A DNA stretch of 12,434 nucleotides from an uncultured Collinsella sp. (GTDB taxonomy: Bacteria > Actinomycetota > Coriobacteriia > Coriobacteriales > Coriobacteriaceae), in contig URCS01000054.1 of assembly GCA_900546455.1 (NCBI GenBank), forward strand, positions 1 to 12,434, written 5' to 3'. This document shows, in pieces, positions 1-6,168 of the stretch. Position 1 is the first letter of the stretch, and each line of letters begins with the position of its first letter. The position numbers and the translations under genes are program-made. A model generated the notes under the pieces. It was not told the DNA's origin. It made no database searches and saw only the letters and a list, made by a program, of their open reading frames with translations.

Positions 1-3000
1 CGATCGAGCAGGGCGTCGAAGTCCATGCTGCCGCCCTCGCCGGGAAAGCCCTTCTTAAGCCCCGGGATGCGGCCGTCACCACGCTCCTCCTCGAGCAGCT
101 CGGCACTCGCGGCGCCTCGCAGCGCCGGTTTGCCGCCCTTGGTCGAAAAATAGAGCGCCGCGCGGGTGTCCAGATCCAGCGCCCGGCGCATAGCCTGCGC
201 ATAGATAAGCGTCTGGGTATGGGGCGGCAGCCACCGCGGATCGTCGATGGGCGCCGTGCCTGATTCCTCGTCGCGCACCGTAGGGTCGGCGAGCTTAAAC
301 TCCTCAACGCCCGTGCGATGCTTGTAGTCGATTACCACGGCGCGATTCTCGGCGTCCACGTCCACGCGGTCGATGCGCCCGCCAAGCGGCCAGCCGGCAT
401 ACTCGACCTGGAGCTCGTTGAACGCAAACTCCAGGTAGCGCGGCGCGAAGGGCGCGAGCGCCTCGGCTTCATAGGCAAGCACGCCCTCCAGCTGCGGCAA
501 AATCTCGGCCACTTGGCGCTCCTCCACTGGAGAGAGCGGCACCAGCGGGCCCTCGGTACCGCGTTTGCCGGCGTGCTCGGCCAGGGTCTCGGCAAAGACC
601 TCGTGCAGCAGCTCCTGAGCACGTGGCAGGTTCTCGGGCGTCACGCGCTCCATGCCCTCCTGGGGCAGACGGGCATGCAAGTGCTCCAGCACGTCATGGA
701 CAAAGTTGCCCTTCTCCATGTTGCCAAAGCCGGCGTCGATCGACTGGGGTTTGACGCGATACGAGACGAACCAGCACAGCGGGCAGGTCGAATAGGCCTC
801 GATCTGCGAGGCAGACGTCAGGCGCGGCACCAGCGGCGCATCCTCGCCCTCGCCATCGCGACGGCGCAGGACCAGATACGGAATGGCTTCATCGCTCAGA
901 TGCTGAGGAGCTTCGCAGGTCACGCGCTCGCGCCTAAGACCTTCGCCTGCCGCGGGATCGAAGTCCCTTACGATATCGCCCTCACCCACGCACTTCGCCT
1001 TGTCGGCGCCAACGGCCTTAGCGTCGTCAGCGGCCTTGTCGGCGTCAGCGGCCTTAGCATCGTTAGCGGCCTCGGCATGCGCCCGCAACTCGGTCCACAC
1101 GGCAGCCGGGTAGCACTCGCGCGCCTGGCGATCGTGCGTCACGCGGGCAAGCGCAACCGGACCGCGCGCGGCCTGCATCGCGCGGCCAAAGCGCACGCGC
1201 AACAAGGCGGCAGGCTCAAGCGTCACACCGCTGCGATCTAACTCTGCCGTCAGCGTTGCCAGCGGGCCCTCCTCATGTGAGAGCGGATAACTGTCCAGGT
1301 CGACGTCGGCAAACAGCACGGCATCGTAGCTGCCGGGGCGCAGAGCCGCCGCATCGGCAAGCGAAGCAAAGCGAACCTGGGCGCGTGGCGCACGGTCAAC
1401 CTCGTAGGTCTCGTAATCGTAGGCGGCGCTACGCTTGTCCACCTTGGTTCGAATGTCATCGAGCACGGGCACGGTCGCGGCCTGCGACACGTCGAGCGCA
1501 CGGGCGCCATTCATAAGGATGTCGATGACGTGGCGCAGCAGGGCCACCTCCGCCTGGCGACGGGCCTGACCGTCGAGACCGCCAAGTGCGCGATCGGGCA
1601 GTGCCTCGGCAACGGCAAGCATGGCCTTGAGCGCCGTCACGGGTTTGTCGCGCCACAGCGCCTGGAACACGTCCGAGATCACGCACGGCACGTTCTTAAA
1701 CCAGTTCTCGTCGCTCGCCGCTTTACGCGCGCCCCTCACCTGGCCCTGCACGCTCTGCAGCAGGCTCTTGACGCCCGCAGTGGTCTTGCTGCGCGACAGT
1801 CGCATATTCTTGTCGAACGTGCGCGCGCTGGCGGCGTCGGCACCCGAAAGCGGGCTGTAAATCCAGTCGGTAAGCTCCGGAGCGGGCCACCACTCAGTCT
1901 TAGAAGCTGCCCCTTCGTCGGCGGCCTTCATACGCTCGATCAGGTTGGCGAGCGCCGTGAACTGCCTGCCCGCAATGGATTGGGAAAACGCCGTGAACTC
2001 GGCCGTCTCGGCAGCAACGTGGCGCGCCGCCAAACGAGCGGCAAGCTCGCCGAACAGCTGGGGTGCCCGGGCAGAAACAACGAGCACGCGTACGGGGTCG
2101 GCGGGTGTTGCAGCAGCTTTATCGTCCTTGGACTCCTTGTGCGCTTTCACCAACTTATCGATGACGTCCGCATAAGCATGGGCACGGGCAAGGGGGCCGG
2201 CGACCTCAATAAAGGCAGGCTGAGCAGCGGACTTGGAGGCAGTCTGGGGCGCGGCGGCGCCCTCCCCCAGCGGCGCGATCTCAAACAGCACACCGCGGAC
2301 ATCAAATGCCGCGGCAAGCTCCTCGCGCATCGCCGCTTGCTCGCAAGCAAGCAGCACGACAACCTCTCCCCCGTTGTTTGCCACGGCGGACAGCAGCTCG
2401 AGCAGGCTATACGTAAATGACGTGACGCCGCGCACGCAAACGGCGCGGGCGCACCCCGGCAGGTTGTCGGCCAAAGCGCCGGCCATAATGTCAGCCGCCT
2501 CGCAGGGCTCGACCATATCTCGACGGTCCAAACCGCGCGCATAGGCGCACAAAAGTTCAAACACGCGAGCCTCGGCGTCGCTTTTGGGCTTGGGCTTGCA
2601 AACGTTGTCGCAGCAACGCTCGGTGCCTGTCCCTGCCACACCCGGCAGCACATCGCGAGCCATACGCGCGAGCATACGCACCGTGCCCTGGCTGCGCGAA
2701 AGCGGCTGCAGGTCGGCGTCGTCGAGGCGCGCTACCATGTCCGAAAACAGCATCTGGCGCTGCAGGTTGTCGACGAAACCGCGCCCGTCGCCCAAAAGCT
2801 CCCAAAGCGAGCGAAGCCACGATGTAGGCGTCTTGTAGTCAATACCCAGCGAAACACCGGCTTCCGCCGCATCATGACGGCACAGGTCGAGCTCGGCAAA
2901 CGTTGGCGCCAGCAGCACGGCACGCCCGTGGCGGGCAATAAGGTCGGCAAGCAGCGCCGCCTCGGCATCGCTCAAATCCGCGCCGGCGTTGGTGGTATAG

Positions 3001-3014
3001 ATTCGAACAGGCAT
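1..3014 (-). CDS. addB: AddB/RexB-like ATP-dependent nuclease subunit (PD-(D/E)XK nuclease), 3' end missing
   Basis: The frame is open from the ATG at 3014 to the left edge (1004 codons, no stop), so the C-terminus lies outside the window. The ATG has GGAGG three bases upstream. The C-terminal part carries a RecB-type nuclease core: GGRIDR with D882, then VVIDYKH with D896 and K898, then QTLIY with Q934 and Y938. Cys744 and Cys747 (TCPLC) sit where AddB proteins place the first ligand of their 4Fe-4S cluster; the remaining ligands would be off the edge. The N-terminus (MPVRIYTTNAGADLS) has the AddB strand but no GxGKT Walker A loop, as in RexB, so this subunit probably does not hydrolyse ATP itself. 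Family role: with AddA it resects double-strand breaks for RecA loading. The partner addA is expected just beyond position 1 but is not seen. A repetitive Ala/Asp/Lys insert lies at residues ~645-675. A RecB-like nuclease of another subfamily is the main alternative. Confidence 0.78.
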   Translation of the reverse strand, partial: MPVRIYTTNAGADLSDAEAALLADLIARHGRAVLLAPTFAELDLCRHDAAEAGVSLGIDYKTPTSWLRSLWELLGDGRGFVDNLQRQMLFSDMVARLDDADLQPLSRSQGTVRMLARMARDVLPGVAGTGTERCCDNVCKPKPKSDAEARVFELLCAYARGLDRRDMVEPCEAADIMAGALADNLPGCARAVCVRGVTSFTYSLLELLSAVANNGGEVVVLLACEQAAMREELAAAFDVRGVLFEIAPLGEGAAAPQTASKSAAQPAFIEVAGPLARAHAYADVIDKLVKAHKESKDDKAAATPADPVRVLVVSARAPQLFGELAARLAARHVAAETAEFTAFSQSIAGRQFTALANLIERMKAADEGAASKTEWWPAPELTDWIYSPLSGADAASARTFDKNMRLSRSKTTAGVKSLLQSVQGQVRGARKAASDENWFKNVPCVISDVFQALWRDKPVTALKAMLAVAEALPDRALGGLDGQARRQAEVALLRHVIDILMNGARALDVSQAATVPVLDDIRTKVDKRSAAYDYETYEVDRAPRAQVRFASLADAAALRPGSYDAVLFADVDLDSYPLSHEEGPLATLTAELDRSGVTLEPAALLRVRFGRAMQAARGPVALARVTHDRQARECYPAAVWTELRAHAEAANDAKAADADKAADDAKAVGADKAKCVGEGDIVRDFDPAAGEGLRRERVTCEAPQHLSDEAIPYLVLRRRDGEGEDAPLVPRLTSASQIEAYSTCPLCWFVSYRVKPQSIDAGFGNMEKGNFVHDVLEHLHARLPQEGMERVTPENLPRAQELLHEVFAETLAEHAGKRGTEGPLVPLSPVEERQVAEILPQLEGVLAYEAEALAPFAPRYLEFAFNELQVEYAGWPLGGRIDRVDVDAENRAVVIDYKHRTGVEEFKLADPTVRDEESGTAPIDDPRWLPPHTQTLIYAQAMRRALDLDTRAALYFSTKGGKPALRGAASAELLEEERGDGRIPGLKKGFPGEGGSMDFDALLD
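1011..1078 (-). repeat. 18-bp in-frame tandem repeat inside addB
   Basis: On the plus strand the core AGCGGCCTT (first copy AACGGCCTT, last AGCGGCCTC) recurs at 1011, 1029, 1047 and 1065, a strict 18-bp period. A more diverged unit precedes it from about 993. Read on the coding strand it gives hexapeptides of the type AADDAK, AADADK and AANDAK, a charged Ala/Lys/Asp linker between the helicase-like and nuclease parts. Because the period is a multiple of three, gain or loss of units keeps the frame. Confidence 0.8.
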
Positions 3015-3053
3015 GGTCCTCCACTCAAACCGTTCGCAATATTCAATGTTTCC

Positions 3054-3059
3054 ATCCTA
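3054..3059 (-). promoter_or_regulatory. candidate -10 element for the addB-like gene
   Basis: The minus strand reads TAGGAT here, in the context GGGTAGGATGGAAAC, about 40 bases upstream of the ATG at 3014. The same TAGGATGGRA string occurs upstream of fucO (11313 downward). TAGGAT fits the TANNNT -10 rule of actinobacterial sigma-A promoters. I see no good -35 hexamer at 16-18 bp, so the call is tentative. Confidence 0.3.
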
Positions 3060-3072
3060 CCCGCCCGCGCGG

Positions 3073-3105
3073 ACAGATTTGCCCCACGCCAACAGATTTG
3101 ACCCC
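3073..3105. repeat. short imperfect direct repeat
   Basis: ACAGATTTGCCCC (3073-3085) recurs as ACAGATTTGACCCC (3092-3105), 19 bp apart, immediately beside the palindrome at 3111-3171. The two may form one composite intergenic repeat unit. Confidence 0.5.
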
Positions 3106-3110
3106 TTAGA

Positions 3111-3171
3111 GACGGAGGAAAATGGATCACCGAGGAGGTCAGTCTAACCCAGTGATCCGTTTTCCTCCGTC
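3111..3171. repeat. 61-nt intergenic palindromic repeat
   Basis: Arms at 3111-3130 and 3152-3171 are 20 nt each and complementary at 19 of 20 positions (the single mismatch becomes a G-U pair in one RNA strand). The loop is 21 nt (3131-3151). There is no T-tract at either edge, so it is not a standard intrinsic terminator. It lies between the yerC-like terminator and the addB-like gene. The shape suits a REP/MITE-like dispersed element; multiplicity in the genome cannot be judged from one window. Confidence 0.75.
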
Positions 3172-3182
3172 CCCAAAGGATC

Positions 3183-3208
3183 AAAAAACCGCCCCCGAAG
3201 GGACGGTT
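3183..3208 (-). terminator. Rho-independent terminator of the YerC/YecD gene
   Basis: On the minus strand a 9-bp stem (3208-3200 with 3195-3187, one G-T wobble) with a TTCG tetraloop is followed by a run of T (plus-strand A at 3183-3188). It starts 27 bases after the stop of the gene at 3236-3535. Confidence 0.85.
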
Positions 3209-3235
3209 CTGCGCAATTCGTTTGTTGCCGCTGGC

Positions 3236-3535
3236 CTACTCGCCATCCTCCAGTTTGATGAGGATCTTGCGATAGCCGCCGTACTCGCCGTTGAGCGCCT
3301 TTGAAACGCGGCTCACCGTAGTGGACGAAGCGCCGGTGCGGGCCTGAACCTCAACATAAGGCTCGCCCTCATCCAGGTAACGCGCGACCTGCAGACGCTG
3401 CGATAGATCGCAAATCTCGCGCGGCGTGCAGATATCGGTCAAAAACGCTTGGATATCTTTCTCGTCGTCCAAAAGGCTAAATGCGTGGACCAGCTGCTTG
3501 ACATCAGGCTTGTCAAACATGTTCTCGATATTCAT
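3236..3535 (-). CDS. YerC/YecD family TrpR-related transcriptional regulator
   Basis: This 99-residue protein belongs to the TrpR-superfamily group known as YerC/YecD, small DNA-binding proteins found mostly in Firmicutes and Actinobacteria. The N-terminal half (residues ~10-55) contains the conserved helices with FLTDICTPREI and LSQRLQVARYL. The helix-turn-helix is EVQARTGASSTTVSRVSKAL (residues ~62-81), followed by NGEYGGYRKIL, the usual C-terminal signature. The length matches the family. The ATG at 3535 has only a modest ribosome site (GGTGAT five bases away). It is monocistronic: its own terminator follows, and a gene-free stretch lies upstream. The tryptophan-binding role of true TrpR should not be assumed; the regulated genes are unknown here. 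Confidence 0.9.
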   Translation of the reverse strand: MNIENMFDKPDVKQLVHAFSLLDDEKDIQAFLTDICTPREICDLSQRLQVARYLDEGEPYVEVQARTGASSTTVSRVSKALNGEYGGYRKILIKLEDGE

Positions 3536-3857
3536 CGATCACCGCCAAACCCGCCAAAAGGCATCGAAGTTGATACTGACGTCGGGCATCGTTCGCCCGT
3601 TCTATGCAATAGGGCAACGCCTGTGGCTTTTGCCCGTAGCAGTTTAGCACACCACCAAACTAAAGCGACAAGACTCTCTGCCAGCGGCACGTTTTCTAGG
3701 ACGAACGCCGTTTTGAAACCGAATGCGCACGCAAGCTCCACGAATATCTGAGACAATGGGCGCCCAAACAGGGCCGTGCCCCGCACCCATCCAAGTTGCA
3801 AAGGCATGCGCCCCTCACGCTCCCTCACAACGCCATGCGCAAGAAAGGATTCACACC
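3536..3857. other. 322-bp divergent intergenic region, no gene seen
   Basis: This is the shared upstream region of the minus-strand regulator and the plus-strand holin-like gene. On the minus strand TGCTAAACT (3649-3641) is an extended -10 candidate for the regulator, giving a leader near 100 nt. On the plus strand GACAAT (3752-3757) is a possible -10 for the holin-like gene, overlapping a 10-bp perfect palindrome TGGGCGCCCA (3757-3766). Neither has a convincing -35. The short open frames here lack ribosome sites and protein-like composition. Confidence 0.5.
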
Positions 3858-4223
3858 ATGCGCTTTATGCTTAACTGGCTCTTTACTTCAATCGCCATCG
3901 CGATCGCAACGTTTCTCGTCCCCGGCATTCAGCCCTTCGGTTTTGCCGAGGCCTGGGTCTGTTTCGCCTTCGTGGGACTGTTCCTGAACATCGTCGATTC
4001 GCTCGTCAAGCCGTTCCTGACGGTCATCTCGCTGCCACTCACGATCATTACGCTGGGTATTTTTCAGCTCGTAGTCAACAGCTTTATGCTCGAGCTGGCC
4101 AGCTACCTGTCGGTCAATCTGCTGGGCGCGGGCATCTCCATCGCCAGCTTTGGATCGGCCTTTATGGGCAGCATCCTGGTATCCATCATGCGCAGCATCC
4201 TCGACAGCATCGCCGAGGGCTAA
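3858..4223 (+). CDS. Phage holin family 4 (PF04020/DUF360) small membrane protein
   Basis: A 121-residue, strongly hydrophobic protein with four predicted membrane segments: ~4-23, ~30-48, ~55-78 and ~95-114. The pattern LNIVDSLVKPFLTVISLPLT followed by LGIFQLVVNSFMLELA matches the PF04020 family (mycobacterial-type 4-TM holin superfamily, YvlD-like), in which an N-x-x-KP-hhxhhxhP motif between TM2 and TM3 is the hallmark. Despite the name it is a common chromosomal gene, and no endolysin or phage gene is nearby, so a lysis role is not implied. The ATG at 3858 is chosen because AAGAAAGGA (3841-3849) stands eight bases upstream; the open frame continues upstream to 3723 without a better start. 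A strong terminator follows. Function in the cell is unknown. Confidence 0.88.
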   Translation: MRFMLNWLFTSIAIAIATFLVPGIQPFGFAEAWVCFAFVGLFLNIVDSLVKPFLTVISLPLTIITLGIFQLVVNSFMLELASYLSVNLLGAGISIASFGSAFMGSILVSIMRSILDSIAEG

Positions 4224-4264
4224 AACGGCCATTCCGGCCGCGCCCGTCTCAACAGCCCAAAACG

Positions 4265-4300
4265 AAGGCCGCCCATCGCAAAGAAATGGGCGGCCTTCTT
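4265..4300 (+). terminator. Strong terminator, possibly bidirectional
   Basis: A perfect 12-bp stem (4265-4276 with 4286-4297) encloses a 9-nt loop. The plus side continues CTTATTTG; the minus side continues CGTTTTGG. It lies between the convergent holin-like and Rrf2 genes, so it may end both transcripts. The T-run is modest on either side. Confidence 0.8.
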
Positions 4301-4367
4301 ATTTGCCAAGTCTCAAAGGGCGAGAGAATCTGCCATTTCCACCCTGTCCCCACATGGCAGGCGTGGG

Positions 4368-4796
4368 TTAGATGACGTAGTCGTAGCCCTCGTTGGGGGC
4401 GACGAGCGCATCGAGCGTCACGCCGTCGAGGTAGTCGTTGATGAGCTTGTCCAGATTCTTCCACACGTCGAGCGTGGGGCACTCATCAGATCGCGAGCAA
4501 CCCTTGCAGTCGCCATCCAGACAGGCGACCGGCGCCAGGCTGCCCTCGGTCAGGCGCAAGATCTCGCCCACCGTGTACTGCTCGGGCGGGCGTGTGAGCA
4601 CATAGCCGCCGCCCTTGCCGCGCATGCCCGAGAGCATATTGGCGCGCACGAGCGTCGCCAGAATATTCTCGAGGTACTTCTCCGAAATACCCTGACGTGC
4701 CGCAATCTCTTTAAGCGGGATGCGACCGGCCGCTTGGTGCTCGGCCAGATCGACCATAACGCGCAGGGCATATCTGCCCTTAGTAGAAACCAACAT
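4368..4796 (-). CDS. Rrf2-family transcriptional regulator (IscR/CymR type)
   Basis: A 142-residue Rrf2 protein. The start MLVSTKGRYALRVMVDLA is the family signature, the winged helix-turn-helix covers ~residues 25-68 (EIAARQGISEKYLENIL, then MRGKGGGYVLTRP), and a dimerisation helix follows from ~108. Four cysteines, C92, C97, C100 and C106 (ACLDGDCKGCSRSDEC), lie in the loop where IscR binds a 2Fe-2S cluster through three Cys and a His, so cluster binding or thiol sensing is likely. Bacillus CymR, which represses cysteine genes and partners with CysK, lacks these cysteines. The gene is divergent from cysK across 253 bp, which points to control of cysteine or Fe-S supply and probable autoregulation. 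The ATG at 4796 is fixed by homology to the family N-terminus; its ribosome site (AAAGG, ~11 bases away) is distant. Confidence 0.92.
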   Translation of the reverse strand: MLVSTKGRYALRVMVDLAEHQAAGRIPLKEIAARQGISEKYLENILATLVRANMLSGMRGKGGGYVLTRPPEQYTVGEILRLTEGSLAPVACLDGDCKGCSRSDECPTLDVWKNLDKLINDYLDGVTLDALVAPNEGYDYVI

Positions 4797-4832
4797 ATAT
4801 AGTGCTGCCTTTCGGTCTTTTAGTTCGTTGAA

Positions 4833-4860
4833 ATTCTAGCCGAAAAATTGGCTTTGAAAA
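4833..4860 (-). promoter_or_regulatory. Candidate promoter of the Rrf2 gene
   Basis: On the minus strand TTTTCA (4860-4855) and TAGAAT (4838-4833) are separated by 16 bp, with TAGAAT matching the -10 consensus at five of six bases. The spacer holds a small inverted repeat, AGCC (4838-4841) and GGCT (4850-4853). Confidence 0.5.
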
Positions 4861-4891
4861 TACCCGTTCCGGTCAAGATGGTTAATCAACT

Positions 4892-4942
4892 TGCAATAAA
4901 CTCCTATTTCCTATTGCATTACTAGGCTTTAGTGTCTAGTAT
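4892..4942 (+). promoter_or_regulatory. Two nested inverted repeats, candidate regulator operators for cysK
   Basis: The first repeat is TGCAATA (4892-4898) against TATTGCA (4912-4918), perfect 7-bp arms and a 13-nt spacer. The second is ATTACTAG (4918-4925) against CTAGTAT (4936-4942), near-perfect arms with a 10-nt spacer. The second covers the spacer and -10 of the cysK promoter candidate, the usual position for a repressor. Read on the minus strand it begins ATACTAGAC, resembling the left half of the E. coli IscR type 1 site (ATASYYGAC), while the right half fits poorly. The divergent Rrf2 protein is the obvious candidate ligand; binding is inferred, not shown. Confidence 0.5.
4914..4942 (+). 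promoter_or_regulatory. Candidate promoter of cysK
   Basis: TTGCAT (4914-4919), a 17-bp spacer and TAGTAT (4937-4942) form a plausible sigma-A promoter. The leader would be about 100 nt. It contains short stems (AACCT/AGGTT at ~4965-4978; ACCGT/ACGGT around 5000-5015) but nothing I can match to a named riboswitch or T-box. Confidence 0.5.
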
Positions 4943-5049
4943 GCTTCCCAACAGCAAAACGGACAACCTATAAGGTTTGTGGGTTTAGCTGCTACACACA
5001 CCGTAAAGCCACACGGTATCCAGTCATTTGAACACTTTGGAGGTTCACC

Positions 5050-5988
5050 ATGAGCAATGTTTACACGTCCATCGATCAGCTTATCGGCCACACCCCGCTT
5101 CTGGAGCTCACCCACTTTGAGGCCGACGAGGACCTCAAGGCCCGCGTGCTCGTCAAACTGGAATACTTCAACCCCGCCGGGTCCGTTAAAGACCGCGTCG
5201 CCAAGAACATGATTGACGAGGCCGAGAAGGCCGGCAAGCTCGTGCGTGGCGGCGACTACACCATCATCGAGCCCACGAGCGGCAACACCGGCGTCGGCAT
5301 CGCCTCGGTGGCGGCGGCCCGCGGCTACAAGGTGATCATCACCATGCCCGAGACCATGTCCGTCGAGCGCCGCAAGCTGATGCAGGCATACGGTGCGCAG
5401 CTCGTGCTCACCGACGGCTCCAAGGGCATGAAGGGCGCTATCGCCAAGGCGGAGGAGCTGCAGAAGGAGACTCCCAACAGCATCATCGCCGGCCAGTTTG
5501 TGAACCCCGCCAACCCCGCCATCCACAAGGCCACGACCGGCCCCGAGATCTGGGATGACGCCGACGGCAAGGTCGACATCTTCGTCGCCGGCGTTGGCAC
5601 CGGCGGTACCGTGACCGGCGTGGGCGAGTTCCTTAAGGAGCAGAACCCCGAGATTCAGGTCGTCGCCGTTGAGCCCGCCACCTCACCGGTGCTCTCTAAG
5701 GGCCAGGCCGGCCCGCACAAGATCCAGGGCATCGGTGCCGGCTTTGTGCCCGACGTCCTCGACACCCAGGTCTACGACGAGATCATCCCCGTCGAGAACG
5801 ACGACGCCTTTGCCACCGGCCGCGCCGTGGGCCACAAGGAGGGCGTGCTCGTGGGCATTTCGTCCGGTGCCGCCGTGTGGGCCGCACTGCAACTGGCCAA
5901 GCGCCCCGAGAACGAGGGCAAGACCATCGTGGCGCTGCTCGCTGACACCGGCGAGCGCTACCTGTCCACGGCACTCTTCCAGGACTAG
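5050..5988 (+). CDS. cysK: Cysteine synthase A (O-acetylserine sulfhydrylase)
   Basis: Cytosolic PLP enzyme that makes L-cysteine from O-acetyl-L-serine and sulfide. The protein has 312 residues, normal for CysK. PLP Schiff-base lysine is K47 in NPAGSVKDR; the substrate-binding loop is EPTSGNTG (residues 74-81); the phosphate-binding glycine loop is GTGGT (183-187); GISSGAA near residue 265 supplies the serine facing the pyridine nitrogen. QFVNPANPAIH is the conserved mobile-loop region. The ATG at 5050 has GGAGG six bases upstream. cysE is not adjacent, so the O-acetylserine supplier lies elsewhere. The divergent Rrf2 gene and the promoter inverted repeats suggest cysteine- or Fe-S-responsive control. 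Codon choice is strongly GC-ending, consistent with high expression. A cystathionine beta-synthase-like variant is unlikely at this length. Confidence 0.97.
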   Translation: MSNVYTSIDQLIGHTPLLELTHFEADEDLKARVLVKLEYFNPAGSVKDRVAKNMIDEAEKAGKLVRGGDYTIIEPTSGNTGVGIASVAAARGYKVIITMPETMSVERRKLMQAYGAQLVLTDGSKGMKGAIAKAEELQKETPNSIIAGQFVNPANPAIHKATTGPEIWDDADGKVDIFVAGVGTGGTVTGVGEFLKEQNPEIQVVAVEPATSPVLSKGQAGPHKIQGIGAGFVPDVLDTQVYDEIIPVENDDAFATGRAVGHKEGVLVGISSGAAVWAALQLAKRPENEGKTIVALLADTGERYLSTALFQD

Positions 5989-5992
5989 AGCT

Positions 5993-6009
5993 CTCGTTCT
6001 TAGAACGAG
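5993..6009. repeat. Perfect 8-bp inverted repeat just after cysK
   Basis: CTCGTTCT (5993-6000) and AGAACGAG (6002-6009) flank a single T, four bases after the cysK stop. No T-run follows. It may be a weak 3' hairpin or a protein-binding palindrome. Confidence 0.5.
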
Positions 6010-6087
6010 TCCAAGGCACGCCGGTCTCCCCTCTCTTCTGGCAGCCCGAGCTCATCCCAACAGGGTGTCCCACAGGACGCCCGAACT

Positions 6088-6096
6088 TGCTACAAT
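6088..6096 (+). promoter_or_regulatory. Extended -10 candidate promoter for mnmA
   Basis: TGCTACAAT is an extended -10 (TGn plus TACAAT, five of six consensus bases). No -35 is recognisable at 16-18 bp. Transcription would start near 6103, inside the first arm of the hairpin at 6101-6128. Confidence 0.45.
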
Positions 6097-6100
6097 GTCT

Positions 6101-6139
6101 GCGGCGCGGAACCAGCCTCCCGCGCCGCTTTTCTTTTTT
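6101..6139 (+). terminator. Perfect intrinsic terminator between cysK and mnmA (cysK terminator or mnmA leader attenuator)
   Basis: Arms 6101-6109 and 6120-6128 are perfectly complementary, nine G-C pairs, with a 10-nt loop, followed by TTTTCTTTTTT (6129-6139). The simplest reading is the cysK terminator, about 110 nt downstream of its stop. The directly abutting -10 element also allows a premature terminator in the mnmA leader. Confidence 0.85.
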
Positions 6140-6168
6140 GGCCACATGCCACCAAGGAGAACCTCCCC

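Noticed and set aside
318..2420. Two long plus-strand open frames (318-1241, 1530-2420) opposite the addB-like gene
   Set aside because: The minus strand has one uninterrupted frame with clear nuclease motifs over the same span; the plus frames have no family features.
2972..3184. Small minus-strand open frame spanning the palindrome at 3111-3171
   Set aside because: Made mostly of repeat sequence and overlaps the addB start; no ribosome site. Kept only as a repeat.
3858..4223. Phage or prophage remnant signalled by the holin-family protein
   Set aside because: PF04020 proteins are common chromosomal genes; no other phage gene, integrase or att-like repeat is present.
4943..5049. Riboswitch or T-box in the cysK leader
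   Set aside because: Only short isolated stems; no T-box consensus or SAM-riboswitch core could be recognised by eye.
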